A stretch of 45,391 nucleotides of DNA from DATAES01 sp036493595 (lineage in GTDB: Bacteria > Actinomycetota > Acidimicrobiia > Acidimicrobiales > JACDCH01). Positions 25,068 to 33,837 of this stretch are shown piece after piece. Where the stretch lies: positions 1-45,391 of the forward strand of contig DASXPN010000143.1 in the NCBI GenBank assembly GCA_036493595.1, given 5' to 3'. Both the position numbers and the translations under genes were made by a program. Below the pieces are notes generated by a model. It saw only the letters and a program-made list of their open reading frames with translations, made no database searches and was not told the DNA's origin. How positions within the stretch are numbered: the first letter of the stretch is position 1; every line of letters begins with the position of its first letter.

Positions 25068-26885
25068 ATGGACGTGCGCGTGACCCTGCTCGGGCAACCG
25101 AGCGTGCAGCGCGGGACGGAGCGGGTCGCGCCGCCCAAGGGCAAGAAGGTGTGGGCGCTGCTCGCCTACCTCGCGCTCACAGACCGGCCCGTCTCGCGCC
25201 AACGCCTCGCCGCGTTGCTGTTCGACGAAGCGGACGATCCGATGGCCGCGCTGCGGTGGAACCTCGCCGAGTTGCGCCGCCTGCTCGGCGATACGGACCT
25301 CGTCCGCGGCGATCCGATCGAGTTGCGTCGCGACGATTCGGATCTCGACCTCGTGCTCGATGTCGACGTGCTCGTGCACGGGCCCTGGAAGGATGCGATC
25401 GCGCTCGACGGTCTCGGCCTCGACCTCCTGGAGGGGATGGACTTCTCCGTCTCGGCCGCGTTCGACGCATGGCTGCTCACCGCTCGTCGCCATTTCAGAG
25501 CGCTCGCCGGTTCGATGCTGGAGGAAGCCGGCCTGGCGATGCTGGCGGACGGGCAGTACACCGGCGCGATCGACGCCGCGGTCCGCATGGTCGAGCTCGA
25601 TCCATTCGACGAGAACGCGCAGACCTTGCTCGTGCGCAGCCTCGCGGCGTCGGGTGATCGAGCGGCCGCGCAACAACAAGTACGTGTATGCACGGAGCTG
25701 TTCCGGCGCGAGCTCGGCATCGAGCCGAGCCCCGCCGTACGGCTCGCAGCGGAGATCGCGCCCGGGTCACCGACGGTCGCGCCCATCGGTGGCGCGGCAG
25801 CAGCCCGCGCACAGCTCGAAGCCGGCAATGCCGCGATCGCGGCAGGAGCGGTCGAGGCAGGGTTGCAGTGCCTGCGCCGCGCCGTCACGGAGGCAGAGGC
25901 GATCGACGACGAGGATCTGCACGCCCGCGCCCTCCTCAGCCTCGGGAGCGCGTTGGTGCACGCCGTGCGCGGTCGAGATCTCGAAGGCGCAGCCGCGTTG
26001 CACAGCGCCATCGGAATCGCGCAGCGCACCGACGCGCGCCGCATCGTCGCCACCGCCTCTCGTGAGTTGGGTTTCGTCGAGGTGCTCGCAGGTCACCACG
26101 AGCGAGCCGAGCACTGGTTGGCGCGAGCGGAAGAGACGGCGGGCAACGACGACGCCGAGCGCGCCAGTATCAACGGCATCCGCGGCATGGCGCTGTCGGA
26201 CAGCGCGCGCTATCCCGAGGCCATCGCGATGTTGACGACGTCGATCGACTTGGCGCGGCGCGCCGGCGCCACGCGGCCGGAGGCGTGGTCGCTGTCGATC
26301 CTCGGCCGCGCCCACTTGCTGAGGGGCGAGCACGACGAGGCTGACAAGAGCCTGCACGAGAGTCTCGAGCTCGTGCGAGGGGACAACTGGACGGCATTCC
26401 TCCCGTGGCCCGAAGCACTCGCCGCCGAGATCGACATGCTCGACGGTCGGGTCGACCGCGCCGCGGAAGCGTTCGATCACGCGTTCGCGCTCGCGTGCCA
26501 AGTCGGCGATCCGTGCTGGCAAGGGATGGCCGGGCGGGGCGCAGGCTTGGTCGAGCTCGCGCGTGCCGATGCGTCGCAGGGCATCGAACGCCTGGAGGAT
26601 GCGCGCCTCCGTTGCAGTCAACTGCCCGACAGCTACCAGTGGGTGATCGCGTACGTGCTCGACGCGCTGTGTGCGACCGCGGTGCGCGACCGTCACCCCG
26701 CCGCGAACACATGGATCACGCAGCTCGAACGGCTGGCGGCAACGACCGGACTACGTGAGTTCGTCGCGCGCGCCTACGTCCATCGCGCCGGGCTCGGCGA
26801 GCGCGATGCGATCGAGGCCGCTCGCGTCCTCGCGGAGGACATCGACAACCCCCGCTTGCACGAACTGGTCGCAGTCACGAGGTAG
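25068..26885 (+). CDS. BTAD-domain transcriptional regulator with TPR-like repeats (AfsR/SARP-like)
   Basis: This regulator has about 605 aa. Residues 1-85 form an OmpR-type winged helix (VTLLGQPSVQRG, KVWALLAYLAL, RWNLAELRRLLG). About 95-240 is the bacterial transcriptional activation domain with LLTARRHFRALAGSML, ELDPFDENAQTLLVRSLAAS and LFRRELGIEPSPAVR. The rest is helical, TPR-like repeats (ARALLSLGSALVHA, SLSILGRAHLLRGEHDEADK). There is no NB-ARC ATPase. An ATG at 25023 is in frame, but the ATG at 25068 has GGAGG at ideal spacing and starts MDVRVTLLG. It likely controls a nearby operon, the ABM-like gene being the closest candidate. A palindromic element follows its stop. Confidence 0.88.
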   Translation: MDVRVTLLGQPSVQRGTERVAPPKGKKVWALLAYLALTDRPVSRQRLAALLFDEADDPMAALRWNLAELRRLLGDTDLVRGDPIELRRDDSDLDLVLDVDVLVHGPWKDAIALDGLGLDLLEGMDFSVSAAFDAWLLTARRHFRALAGSMLEEAGLAMLADGQYTGAIDAAVRMVELDPFDENAQTLLVRSLAASGDRAAAQQQVRVCTELFRRELGIEPSPAVRLAAEIAPGSPTVAPIGGAAAARAQLEAGNAAIAAGAVEAGLQCLRRAVTEAEAIDDEDLHARALLSLGSALVHAVRGRDLEGAAALHSAIGIAQRTDARRIVATASRELGFVEVLAGHHERAEHWLARAEETAGNDDAERASINGIRGMALSDSARYPEAIAMLTTSIDLARRAGATRPEAWSLSILGRAHLLRGEHDEADKSLHESLELVRGDNWTAFLPWPEALAAEIDMLDGRVDRAAEAFDHAFALACQVGDPCWQGMAGRGAGLVELARADASQGIERLEDARLRCSQLPDSYQWVIAYVLDALCATAVRDRHPAANTWITQLERLAATTGLREFVARAYVHRAGLGERDAIEAARVLAEDIDNPRLHELVAVTR

Positions 26886-26893
26886 CGACTGCC

Positions 26894-26939
26894 AATGTTG
26901 GTTCCATTGCGGGGCCATGGCCCCGCAATCGACCCGGAG
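26894..26939. repeat. Palindromic interspersed element, copy 2
   Basis: It has the same left flank AATGTTGGTT (26894-26903), a perfect 24-nt palindrome at 26906-26929 with one extra base pair beyond a C/C mismatch, and the right flank ACCCGGAG. It starts 8 nt after the BTAD stop and lies between convergent genes. The mismatch shows slight decay relative to copy 1. Confidence 0.85.
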
Positions 26940-26951
26940 TTCGACGCCGGA

Positions 26952-27689
26952 TCAGCGGGTGGCGGCGAGGCAGAACCACTCGTGGGCCACCCACTCGCGA
27001 TAGAGGTCGTGACCCATCTCGGCGCGGAGAACATCCACCTGACTGACCTGCGCGCGTAGGGCGGCGACCTTGACGTCGACGAACGCGTCGGTCAGGCGGC
27101 AGGCGATGGCGGTCTCGTGTTCGGGCGTCCGGGGCGAACCGGCGTCGCCGAAGGCGCGCCGGTGTCCGCTCGTCGTCGCGAACCGATCGTCAAAGGTGTC
27201 CGTCTTCGTCGCGTGGAACAAGCGGGCACCGGGCTTGGCCGTGCGCGCGAACGCGGCGCTCGTCCACTCGCTGACCGTGCGGTGATCGTCGTGCCCGGTC
27301 ATACCGTCGGGCCCGAACGTGAAGAACGTGTCCGGCTCGACGTCATCGATCAACGTGACCAGACGGTCGACGGCCTCGTCCGCCGGCACATCGGCACACC
27401 CGCCGTCCGGGTAGTCGAGCCAGACGTGCTCGCTCACCCCGAGCAGCTCGAGCGAGACGGCAAGCTCCCTCGTGCGCACGTCGGCGAGCGTTGCCACCGG
27501 CCAACGTTCGAGATCCATCGAGCCGAGCTCGCCACGCGTCGCGGTGACGCACACGACCCGCGAACCCACGTCCACGGCCATCGCCATCAGCCCGGCCGAC
27601 AGATACGCCTCGTCATCCGGATGGGCCCAGACACCCAGGATGGTGCCGAGCTCGCGTATGTCGAATTCGTCGTTGCCACACTCGCCCAT
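26952..27689 (-). CDS. PIG-L/MshB-type N-deacetylase
   Basis: This 245-aa zinc-dependent deacetylase family member carries the signature WAHPDDEAYLSAGL at residues 21-34 (zinc-binding His and two Asp). It also has VVCVTATRGELG, LDYPDGG and a second metal motif TGHDDHRTVSEW. The family includes MshB (mycothiol biosynthesis), Mca and GlcNAc-PI deacetylases. Length and motif order fit, but the mycothiol role is unproven and paralogues are common in actinobacteria. ATG at 27689 is chosen because GAGGAG precedes it by about 7 nt, whereas the upstream in-frame ATG at 27728 has no such site. Confidence 0.88.
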   Translation of the reverse strand: MGECGNDEFDIRELGTILGVWAHPDDEAYLSAGLMAMAVDVGSRVVCVTATRGELGSMDLERWPVATLADVRTRELAVSLELLGVSEHVWLDYPDGGCADVPADEAVDRLVTLIDDVEPDTFFTFGPDGMTGHDDHRTVSEWTSAAFARTAKPGARLFHATKTDTFDDRFATTSGHRRAFGDAGSPRTPEHETAIACRLTDAFVDVKVAALRAQVSQVDVLRAEMGHDLYREWVAHEWFCLAATR

Positions 27690-27700
27690 GTCACCGCTCC

Positions 27701-27907
27701 TCACGGATTGACGGACGGGCACCTGCATCCCGCGGACACTAACCCGGTCCAGGGAAGAACCTCAGTGGCGTCGAGCTGGTCCAGCTCGAGCAACTTGGTC
27801 TGCGACGCGACGTTGGCGGGCTGGTCGCGGATCGGCGTGACACCGCTGTCGACGGAGAAGCCGGGCAGCCAGAAGCCCGGCAGCCAGTTCTCGTGATGCG
27901 AAAGCAC
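27701..27907 (-). pseudogene. Possible remnant of an MBL-fold hydrolase C terminus
   Basis: The 252 bp between the ABC ATPase stop and the PIG-L start contain a frame reading VVLSHHENWLPGF, then TPIRDQPANVAS and LLELDQLDATEVLPW. This looks like the last 60-70 residues of a metallo-beta-lactamase-fold hydrolase, in which a HH(D/E)xW-type segment and an ending EVLP-like strand are common. The catalytic N-terminal part is absent: the frame runs into the ABC gene without a plausible start. The assignment is from pattern memory and is weak. Confidence 0.3.
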
Positions 27908-27941
27908 AACACGCGCCGGCGCGATACCACCGCACCAGCGC

Positions 27942-28673
27942 TCAGCCGGGGTCGCCGTCGCCGACTTCGAGGATGTCCTCCAGCGCGCGGTTGCGCGGTG
28001 AGGGGCACGTGACGTTGGTGATCCGGCCGTCGCGGAGATGCACGATGCGTTGCGCGCGCGACGCGAGCCGCAGGTCGTGGGTGACCAAGACGACGGTGCG
28101 GCCCGCGTCGTGGCTCGCCTCGAGGAGATCCATGATCCCCTCTCCCGCCTTCGTGTCGAGGTTCCCGGTGGGCTCGTCGGCGAGCAGAATCGGCGGATCC
28201 ATGGTCAAGGCGCGCGCGAACGCGACGCGCTGCTGCTCACCTCCGGAGAGCTGATTCGGCAATCGATTCCGCTTGATGGTGAGATCGACGAGATCGAGCA
28301 GCCGGTCCACCTCCGGCTGGTACTCCGACGGTCGCTTCCGCGCGAGCACTGCGGGCAACGCGATGTTCTCCGCCGCCGAGATGCCCGGCACGAGGTTGAA
28401 TGCCTGGAACACGAACCCGACCGTCGTGCTGCGGATGCGTGCGAGTTCTTTGCGACTGTGCGTCGACAACGACCGGCCGCACAGCACCACGTCGCCGGCC
28501 GTCGGTTGATCCAGCGCGCCCATGAGGTGGAGCAGCGTCGACTTGCCCGAACCGGATGGCCCGATGATCGCGACGAACTCGCCTTTGTCGATCGACAGGT
28601 CGATGCCGCGCAGCGCGTTCACCCGGGCTTCGTCGGAGTCGTACGCGCGCTCGACGGCGCATAGTTCGATCAC
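27942..28673 (-). CDS. ABC transporter ATP-binding protein (LolD/MacB class), without adjacent permease
   Basis: This is a 243-aa ABC ATPase: Walker A GPSGSGKST, Q-loop FVFQAFN, signature LSGGEQQR, Walker B ILLADEPTGNLD and the switch His in VLVTHD. The DEPTGNLDT sequence and length place it in the LolD/MacB/FtsE-like group that works with FtsX-type permeases. GTG at 28673 overlaps the stop of the PadR gene (GTGA), so it is translationally coupled to its likely regulator. No permease follows it; the next gene is a PIG-L deacetylase. It may share the permease at 29988. Confidence 0.92.
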   Translation of the reverse strand: MIELCAVERAYDSDEARVNALRGIDLSIDKGEFVAIIGPSGSGKSTLLHLMGALDQPTAGDVVLCGRSLSTHSRKELARIRSTTVGFVFQAFNLVPGISAAENIALPAVLARKRPSEYQPEVDRLLDLVDLTIKRNRLPNQLSGGEQQRVAFARALTMDPPILLADEPTGNLDTKAGEGIMDLLEASHDAGRTVVLVTHDLRLASRAQRIVHLRDGRITNVTCPSPRNRALEDILEVGDGDPG

Positions 28674-29182
28674 GTGCTGTTCTTCAGCCGGTCCTCGCAT
28701 ACGTCGAGCCATTTCAGGTCAGCTTCGAGCCGAAGCATCGCTCCCTCCAACAACAATCCTGTCGCGGGATCGAGGTTCGGATCGTGTTGAAGACGACCGA
28801 GCTCGGCCAGCGCGCTCAGATGCTCGGTCCGCTGACGATTGATCACCTCACGCGGCCGCTCGTCGTTCAGCGACGCGATCGCGATCTTGAGAAAGAACTC
28901 GTCGCGTAGACTCACCGGGCCCGTGTCGGGCTCGGCCAGCCAGGCTCGGAGCTCGCGACGCCCCTTCCCGGTGAGGGCGTACACCTTGCGGTCCGGCAGC
29001 AGGTCCTGCGGCACCACCTGACAGTCCACCAGCCCGTCCCGTTCCATTCGCGAGAGCGCCGTGTACACCTGCCCGATGTTGAGCGGCCAGGTCCCGCCGA
29101 GGAATCGCTCGAAAACCGCCTTGAGCTCGTAGCCGTAGCGCGGCTCGGCGTCGAGCAACCCGAGCAGGACGAACTTCAACAT
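28670..29182 (-). CDS. PadR-family transcriptional regulator
   Basis: The 170-aa product begins MLKFVLLGLLDAEPRYGYEL, the typical PadR N-terminal helix and winged-helix start. LNIGQVYTALSRMERDGLV is the recognition helix, followed by VYALTGKGRRELRAWL and a C-terminal helical dimerisation domain (ADLKWLDVCEDRL) of the Vir_act_alpha_C type. The ATG at 29182 fits the family start; a GTG at 29194 is also possible. It is the first gene of a reverse unit with an ABC ATPase and is divergent from a complete ABC transporter, the usual set-up for a PadR repressor controlling both sides. Confidence 0.92.
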   Translation of the reverse strand: MLKFVLLGLLDAEPRYGYELKAVFERFLGGTWPLNIGQVYTALSRMERDGLVDCQVVPQDLLPDRKVYALTGKGRRELRAWLAEPDTGPVSLRDEFFLKIAIASLNDERPREVINRQRTEHLSALAELGRLQHDPNLDPATGLLLEGAMLRLEADLKWLDVCEDRLKNST

Positions 29183-29194
29183 GACGGACGTCAC

Positions 29195-29235
29195 TGTACA
29201 TCTACTTGCAGGTTGTACCTACATATGCATATAGA
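29195..29235. promoter_or_regulatory. AT-rich divergent promoter and candidate PadR operator
   Basis: GTACA (29196-29200) and TGTAC (29214-29218) form an inverted repeat. A forward promoter TTGCAG (29206-29211), 18 bp, TATAGA (29230-29235) reads toward the ABC transporter, and ATATGCATAT (29223-29232) is a perfect palindrome. The segment is strikingly AT-rich against its surroundings. PadR repressors commonly bind such sites in their own promoters. Confidence 0.5.
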
Positions 29236-29265
29236 TGGTGACTACGAGTTCAGGGGAGGCTGGGG

Positions 29266-29991
29266 ATGGCCGCAACCTCGACCGCACGGGCGCGAAGGCG
29301 TCCGCTGCAGGCCGACACACGACCGACGGTGCTCGAGGTCGACGCCGTCGAACACATCTACGAGCTGGGCGGACGCGTCGTGCCGGTGCTCCGGGGCGCC
29401 TCGCTGGCCGTACGCCGCGGCGAGATCGTGGCGGTGGTCGGGCGCAGCGGCTCGGGCAAGTCGACGCTGCTCCACCTGGCCGGCGGACTGGCGATGCCCC
29501 AACGGGGCGAGGTCCGGATCGAAGGCACGCCGCTCTCAGCGATGGGTTCCCGCAATCGGGCCATCGCTCGACGCCGTCAGATGGGCTTCGTGTTTCAGGC
29601 CTTTCACCTGCTGCCGGGACTGGACGTGATCGACAACGTCTCGATGCCGCTCCTGCTCGACGGCGTCAGGCGCAGCGTGGCTCGGGCGAAGGCGCGGTCG
29701 GTGCTCGCCGACGTCGGGCTCTACGGACGCGGTGACCACCTGCCGAGCGAGCTGTCAGGCGGCGAGCTGCAGCGCGCCGCCATCGCCCGCGCGCTCGTCG
29801 CTGACCCGATCCTCGTGCTCGCGGACGAGCCCACCGGCAACCTCGACAGCGCGACCGCCGACGACGTCATCAACCTGGTTGTGTCGCGGGTGCGCGATGC
29901 CGGCGTCGGCATGCTGCTCGTGACACACGACTCGGTGATCGCCGATCACGCCGATCGAGTCCTGACGATGGCCGACGGAGTGCTGGCATGA
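29266..29991 (+). CDS. ABC transporter ATP-binding protein (LolD/MacB class)
   Basis: This is a 241-aa ABC ATPase with Walker A GRSGSGKST, Q-loop FVFQAFH, signature LSGGELQR, Walker B LVLADEPTGNLDS and the switch His in LLVTHDS. The ATG follows GGGGAGGCTGGGG. Its stop overlaps the permease start (ATGA), so the two subunits are produced together. It is similar to, but clearly diverged from, the divergent ATPase at 27942. This pair is the complete MacB-like exporter or lipoprotein/mechanotransmission-type complex of the locus. Confidence 0.93.
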   Translation: MAATSTARARRRPLQADTRPTVLEVDAVEHIYELGGRVVPVLRGASLAVRRGEIVAVVGRSGSGKSTLLHLAGGLAMPQRGEVRIEGTPLSAMGSRNRAIARRRQMGFVFQAFHLLPGLDVIDNVSMPLLLDGVRRSVARAKARSVLADVGLYGRGDHLPSELSGGELQRAAIARALVADPILVLADEPTGNLDSATADDVINLVVSRVRDAGVGMLLVTHDSVIADHADRVLTMADGVLA

Positions 29992-32510
29992 ACGCGCTCC
30001 GGCTGATGCATCTGCGTCAGCTCCGACGTCAGCCGGTGCGCGCCGCGCTGGCAATTCTCGCGATCGGCGCCGGCGTCACACTCACGGTCGCGGTGTTGGT
30101 CGCGCGATCGAGCCTCGATCAGTCGCTCACGGCGTACAACAGCGAGATCGGTGGCAACGCCGCGTTGCGAATCATCAGCCGCTATGACCACGGGGGTGTC
30201 GACGGCTCGGTCCTCGATGCGGTCGAGAGGACCGACGGAGTGCAGGCCGCGGTGCCGCTCGTGATGACCGTGTCGCAGGTCAACGATCGTCACGGACACG
30301 ACGAGCTCGTTGCGGTCGTCGGCGCCGACTGCCGCGCCCAGGCGCTGTTCGGCGCGGCCGGCTGCGATCCCAACGCGGTTGCCACCGCCAAGGACACCGA
30401 TCCCCCGGTCATCGGTTCTGCAGTCCGCGCTGCCGCTGGACCGGATGGGGTGCTGCGAACTGACGTGGGCGACCGCACGCTCGACCACGCGACCGTGAGC
30501 TCGGACCTCAGCCGCTTCAACCGCGGCCTCGTCGCCGTCTACCCGCTGTCGGTGTCGCAGTCGTTGTTCGCCCGGCCCAACGGCCTCGACGCGATCTACA
30601 TCGTGCCCAAGCCCGGCGTGTCGCCGGATGCGCTCAAGGCCACACTCGCCGGGGTCGCCGGACCGTCCAACAAGGTGCTCGACGCGTCGGACTCGTCGAA
30701 CGTCGTGGCGTACGTGTCCAGCCAGTTGGTGCCGTTGATGTTGCTGGTCAGCTTGTTCGGTCTCGCTGTCGGTGGGCAGCTGGTATTCAACACGATGACA
30801 CTGTCGCTGGAGGAGCGGCGGCGCGAGCTGGCGATCGAGTCCGCCATCGGTGGCACTCCGAGAACCGTCACCTTCGGCGTGCTCGCGGAAGCAGCTGTCC
30901 TCGGCGTCGCCGGAGGGGTGGTCGGCATCGGAATGGGGCTCATCGCGGCGCGACCCTTCGTCGACAACCTGTCGACCTATTCCGAGCAGGCCGCCGGACT
31001 GCACCTCGCAGTGCATCCAACCGCGAGCAGCGTCATCATCGGCATCGCCATCGGTCTGATCGCCAGCATCGCCGCCGCCATTGTCCCCGCCCGCCGCGCG
31101 GCCCGCCTCGACATCGCCGGCGAGCTCGTAGATCGCTCGCGGCGCAACGACGCCTCGGTCAAGGTCAACCTCTGGCGCGCCGCCCTGTACGCGACGATGT
31201 GCACCGCCGGACTCCTCCTGGCGTGGCGGGGGTCGCGCGACGGAGGCCTCGAGCCGTGGCAACCGCCAGCGTTGTACGTCGCGGTGCTGGTCACTTGGCT
31301 GGGCTCGTTCCGCCTCACCCCGGCGATCACTCCGTTCATCGTGCGCATGATCGAGAAATTGCGCGGCTTCCAGCGCGGACCGGCACGCGTCGCGGTGTCG
31401 AACCTGCTCTCCGAAGGCCGTCGAACCCTCGTCGTCGTCACCGCGGTCGGTTCAGCCGTCGGCGTGGCGTTCACGTTGGGAAGCGTGCTGCCCGGAATGC
31501 AGCAGGGCGCCGGAGGGGTGGCGAACGCGAACTCCGCCGGCCGGCTCACGATCCTCACGCTCACCCCGAACAACACGGGTGCGATCGACGCGAAGGTCGC
31601 GCCCGCCACCCAAGCCGCAATTGCGCAGATGCCCGGGGTCGGGCGCGTTGACCGGTACTACTGGGCCTCGATCGACTACCCGGGCGTCGGCCCCGTCGGC
31701 TTGTCGGCCAACGAAGGGCAACCGGCGCACTACACCGTCTTCCGCGGCGCCGACCCCGACACGGCGATCGCTCGCGGCGAAGTGATGATCGGTCCCGGAC
31801 TGGCGCGATCGCTCGACCTCCATCCCGGGAGCCGGTTCGAGGTCCCGGGTCGGTTCGGGCCGGTGCCGATGGTCGTCGGAGGGATCTGGGACTCGCCCGA
31901 CAATCTCGGGCGCTCGATCACGATGGCGGCGTCGTTGCGGGATCAGCTGATCGGCCCGCGGCCGGCCAGCGGATTGCTCGTCACGCCGGGACCCGGGGCG
32001 ACGGTCGAGCAGTTGGAGAGCACGATCAAGGACGCTCACCTGGCCGACAACCTGAAGGTGTGGAACTCCGAAGAACTGGCGGCGGCGTACACGGACTCGT
32101 ACAAGGCCTTTCTCGACCCGTTCTGGTTGCTGGCGCGCGGCCTGCTCGTCGTGGCCTTCATCGCGACCACCTCCACGTTGTTGCTCGCGGCGGTGAAGCG
32201 GCGAAGCGAGCACGGACTGCTCGCAGCCGTCGGAATGCCGCCTGGTGACCTCGGACGCATGGTGCTGGTCGAGGCCGGGCTCTTCGGCGTGCTCGGCACC
32301 TTCTCGGGCTTCGTCGGCGGGATCATCGGGCTCGCCGGCTTCTGCTTTGCCTCGCAGATCCTCACCGGCCTGAGCATCCCGTTCTCGCTGCACTTCGGAC
32401 CGCTGTTCCTGTACGGCGCGCTCGCAACGCTGTGCGTGCTCGCCGGCGCGGCGCTCCCGGCGTGGCGCACCTCACAACTCGACCCGGTCGTCGCTCTTCG
32501 CTACGAGTAG
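29988..32510 (+). CDS. FtsX-type ABC transporter permease, duplicated FtsX domains
   Basis: This 840-aa membrane protein starts with an N-terminal TM (about residues 14-38), then a large extracytoplasmic domain. TM segments follow near 242-265, 295-325 and 347-368 (first FtsX domain; SLEERRRELAIESAIGG is the coupling region). There are central TMs around 395-440 and 470-500, a second external domain, and a final TM set near 715-740, 765-790 and 810-828 with KRRSEHGLLAAVGMPPGDLG. This is the long actinobacterial FtsX/MacB arrangement with about ten TMs. Its partner is the ATPase it overlaps. The substrate is unknown. Confidence 0.92.
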   Translation: MNALRLMHLRQLRRQPVRAALAILAIGAGVTLTVAVLVARSSLDQSLTAYNSEIGGNAALRIISRYDHGGVDGSVLDAVERTDGVQAAVPLVMTVSQVNDRHGHDELVAVVGADCRAQALFGAAGCDPNAVATAKDTDPPVIGSAVRAAAGPDGVLRTDVGDRTLDHATVSSDLSRFNRGLVAVYPLSVSQSLFARPNGLDAIYIVPKPGVSPDALKATLAGVAGPSNKVLDASDSSNVVAYVSSQLVPLMLLVSLFGLAVGGQLVFNTMTLSLEERRRELAIESAIGGTPRTVTFGVLAEAAVLGVAGGVVGIGMGLIAARPFVDNLSTYSEQAAGLHLAVHPTASSVIIGIAIGLIASIAAAIVPARRAARLDIAGELVDRSRRNDASVKVNLWRAALYATMCTAGLLLAWRGSRDGGLEPWQPPALYVAVLVTWLGSFRLTPAITPFIVRMIEKLRGFQRGPARVAVSNLLSEGRRTLVVVTAVGSAVGVAFTLGSVLPGMQQGAGGVANANSAGRLTILTLTPNNTGAIDAKVAPATQAAIAQMPGVGRVDRYYWASIDYPGVGPVGLSANEGQPAHYTVFRGADPDTAIARGEVMIGPGLARSLDLHPGSRFEVPGRFGPVPMVVGGIWDSPDNLGRSITMAASLRDQLIGPRPASGLLVTPGPGATVEQLESTIKDAHLADNLKVWNSEELAAAYTDSYKAFLDPFWLLARGLLVVAFIATTSTLLLAAVKRRSEHGLLAAVGMPPGDLGRMVLVEAGLFGVLGTFSGFVGGIIGLAGFCFASQILTGLSIPFSLHFGPLFLYGALATLCVLAGAALPAWRTSQLDPVVALRYE

Positions 32511-32572
32511 CAACAATGATGGCGGCCCATGTCGACTGCGACGCGAATTTGGGGCGGGAGTTGGGGCGAGCC

Positions 32573-33100
32573 TCAGAAGACGGGCTTGCCGTACATCTCG
32601 CCGAGGGGATCGCTGATCAGCTCGAGCCGCGCACCGTCGGGGTCGTTGAAGTAGAGCGACGACCCGTCGAGGTGCACAGTCGGGATGCCGACCGCCTCGA
32701 GCTTCTCCTTGAGGTGCTGCCATCGCGCTGGCTCGACCGAGATGGCGAGGTGATGCAGCCCGCCCAAGACCTCCGCGTACGCGCCGAGGTCGAGGCCCGG
32801 CAGGTCGAAGAATGCCAGCGCGTTGCCGTTACCGATGTCGAAGAAGAAGTGCGTCGAACCGCCGTAGTCGCGGTTCTCGAACATCTCGGTCAACGGGAAC
32901 TCGAGCACGCCTTGGTAGAACTCGACCGTCCGCTCGACGTCGCTGCTCAGCAGCGCGAGGTGATGCACGCCTCGGGCCGACGACTGGGGACGCTCGCCGC
33001 TCGGTCGCAACAGTCGCGCCGCGATCTCCTTCCGCTTCCGAGTAGCCGCTTCGCGCTCCTCACCCTTCAGTCCCGCATTCGGTTCGTGCTTCGTGGTCAT
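32573..33100 (-). CDS. VOC-family (glyoxalase/dioxygenase fold) protein with basic N-terminal extension
   Basis: This 175-aa protein has a 40-residue charged extension (KGEEREAATRKRKEIAARLL), then a VOC module: ARGVHHLALLSSDVERTVEF, HFFFDIGNGNALAFFD, LGGLHHLAISV, and YFNDPDGARLELI at the end. The His residues of GVHHLAL and LHHLAIS and the Glu of LELI are the expected metal ligands. ATG at 33100, with GAGGTG upstream, is preferred over GTG at 33106. It is the last gene of the six-gene reverse operon that starts at 37574. The substrate is unknown. Confidence 0.87.
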   Translation of the reverse strand: MTTKHEPNAGLKGEEREAATRKRKEIAARLLRPSGERPQSSARGVHHLALLSSDVERTVEFYQGVLEFPLTEMFENRDYGGSTHFFFDIGNGNALAFFDLPGLDLGAYAEVLGGLHHLAISVEPARWQHLKEKLEAVGIPTVHLDGSSLYFNDPDGARLELISDPLGEMYGKPVF

Positions 33101-33107
33101 CGCCACC

Positions 33108-33830
33108 TCATCCCGTGACCCAGATCAACACTTCGGCTCCGCCTGCGCCCGCGGTCATCTTCGCCTCGCCGGCCGCGACCAGCCGCGCCGCGTCACCGGC
33201 AACCAGTGTGCCCGCGCCCTGCAACTCGACGTCGCCGTCGGCCACGAAGAGGTGCGCAGTGGGTCCGTCAGGGACGGCGACCGTCTCACCCGGCTTCAAC
33301 CGACCACCCCACAGCACTGCATCACGCTGCCGGATCGAGATGGCGGCGTCGTGTCCTCGTCCCGACGCGATCGGCTGCAACCCACCCTTGTCGAGCTCGG
33401 CGTTGATGTCGTTCTGCTCGTAGCCCGGATCGATGCGCTCGGTGTCGGGAAGCACCCACATCTGCACGAAGTGCACGTCCTCCGTGGGCGACGGGTTCAT
33501 CTCCGAGTGCCAGATGCCCGTGCCCGCGCTCATGCGCTGCGCGAGGCCGGGATACAGCTCACCGTGGTTGCCTTCCGAGTCCTTGTGCTCGAGCCGTCCG
33601 GACAGCACCCAGGTGACGATCTCCATGTCCTGGTGCGGGTGAGTGCTGAAGCCGGTGCCCGCGGCGACCCGATCGTCGTTCGACACGAGCAGCAAGCCGT
33701 GGTGCGTGTTGTCGGGGTCGTAGTTCCCCCCGAAGCTGAAGCTGTGGTGGCTGTCGAGCCATCCGAGGTTGGTGTGCGGCCGGGAGTCGGCCTTGCGGAT
33801 GTCGATCGGCGCGGTCATGGGCGCGGTCAT
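33108..33830 (-). CDS. Pirin-family protein
   Basis: This 240-aa bicupin has the pirin hallmarks WLDSHHSFSFGGNYDP, GFSTHPHQDMEIVTWVLSG and SAGTGIWHSEMNPS, which supply the three His and one Glu that bind iron in pirins. Some pirins have quercetinase activity, others act as redox-sensing transcription cofactors. A second in-frame ATG lies four codons in (33818). It is packed 7 bp from the threonine dehydratase and 7 bp from the VOC gene, inside the reverse operon. Confidence 0.92.
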   Translation of the reverse strand: MTAPMTAPIDIRKADSRPHTNLGWLDSHHSFSFGGNYDPDNTHHGLLLVSNDDRVAAGTGFSTHPHQDMEIVTWVLSGRLEHKDSEGNHGELYPGLAQRMSAGTGIWHSEMNPSPTEDVHFVQMWVLPDTERIDPGYEQNDINAELDKGGLQPIASGRGHDAAISIRQRDAVLWGGRLKPGETVAVPDGPTAHLFVADGDVELQGAGTLVAGDAARLVAAGEAKMTAGAGGAEVLIWVTG

Positions 33831-33837
33831 GTCAGTG

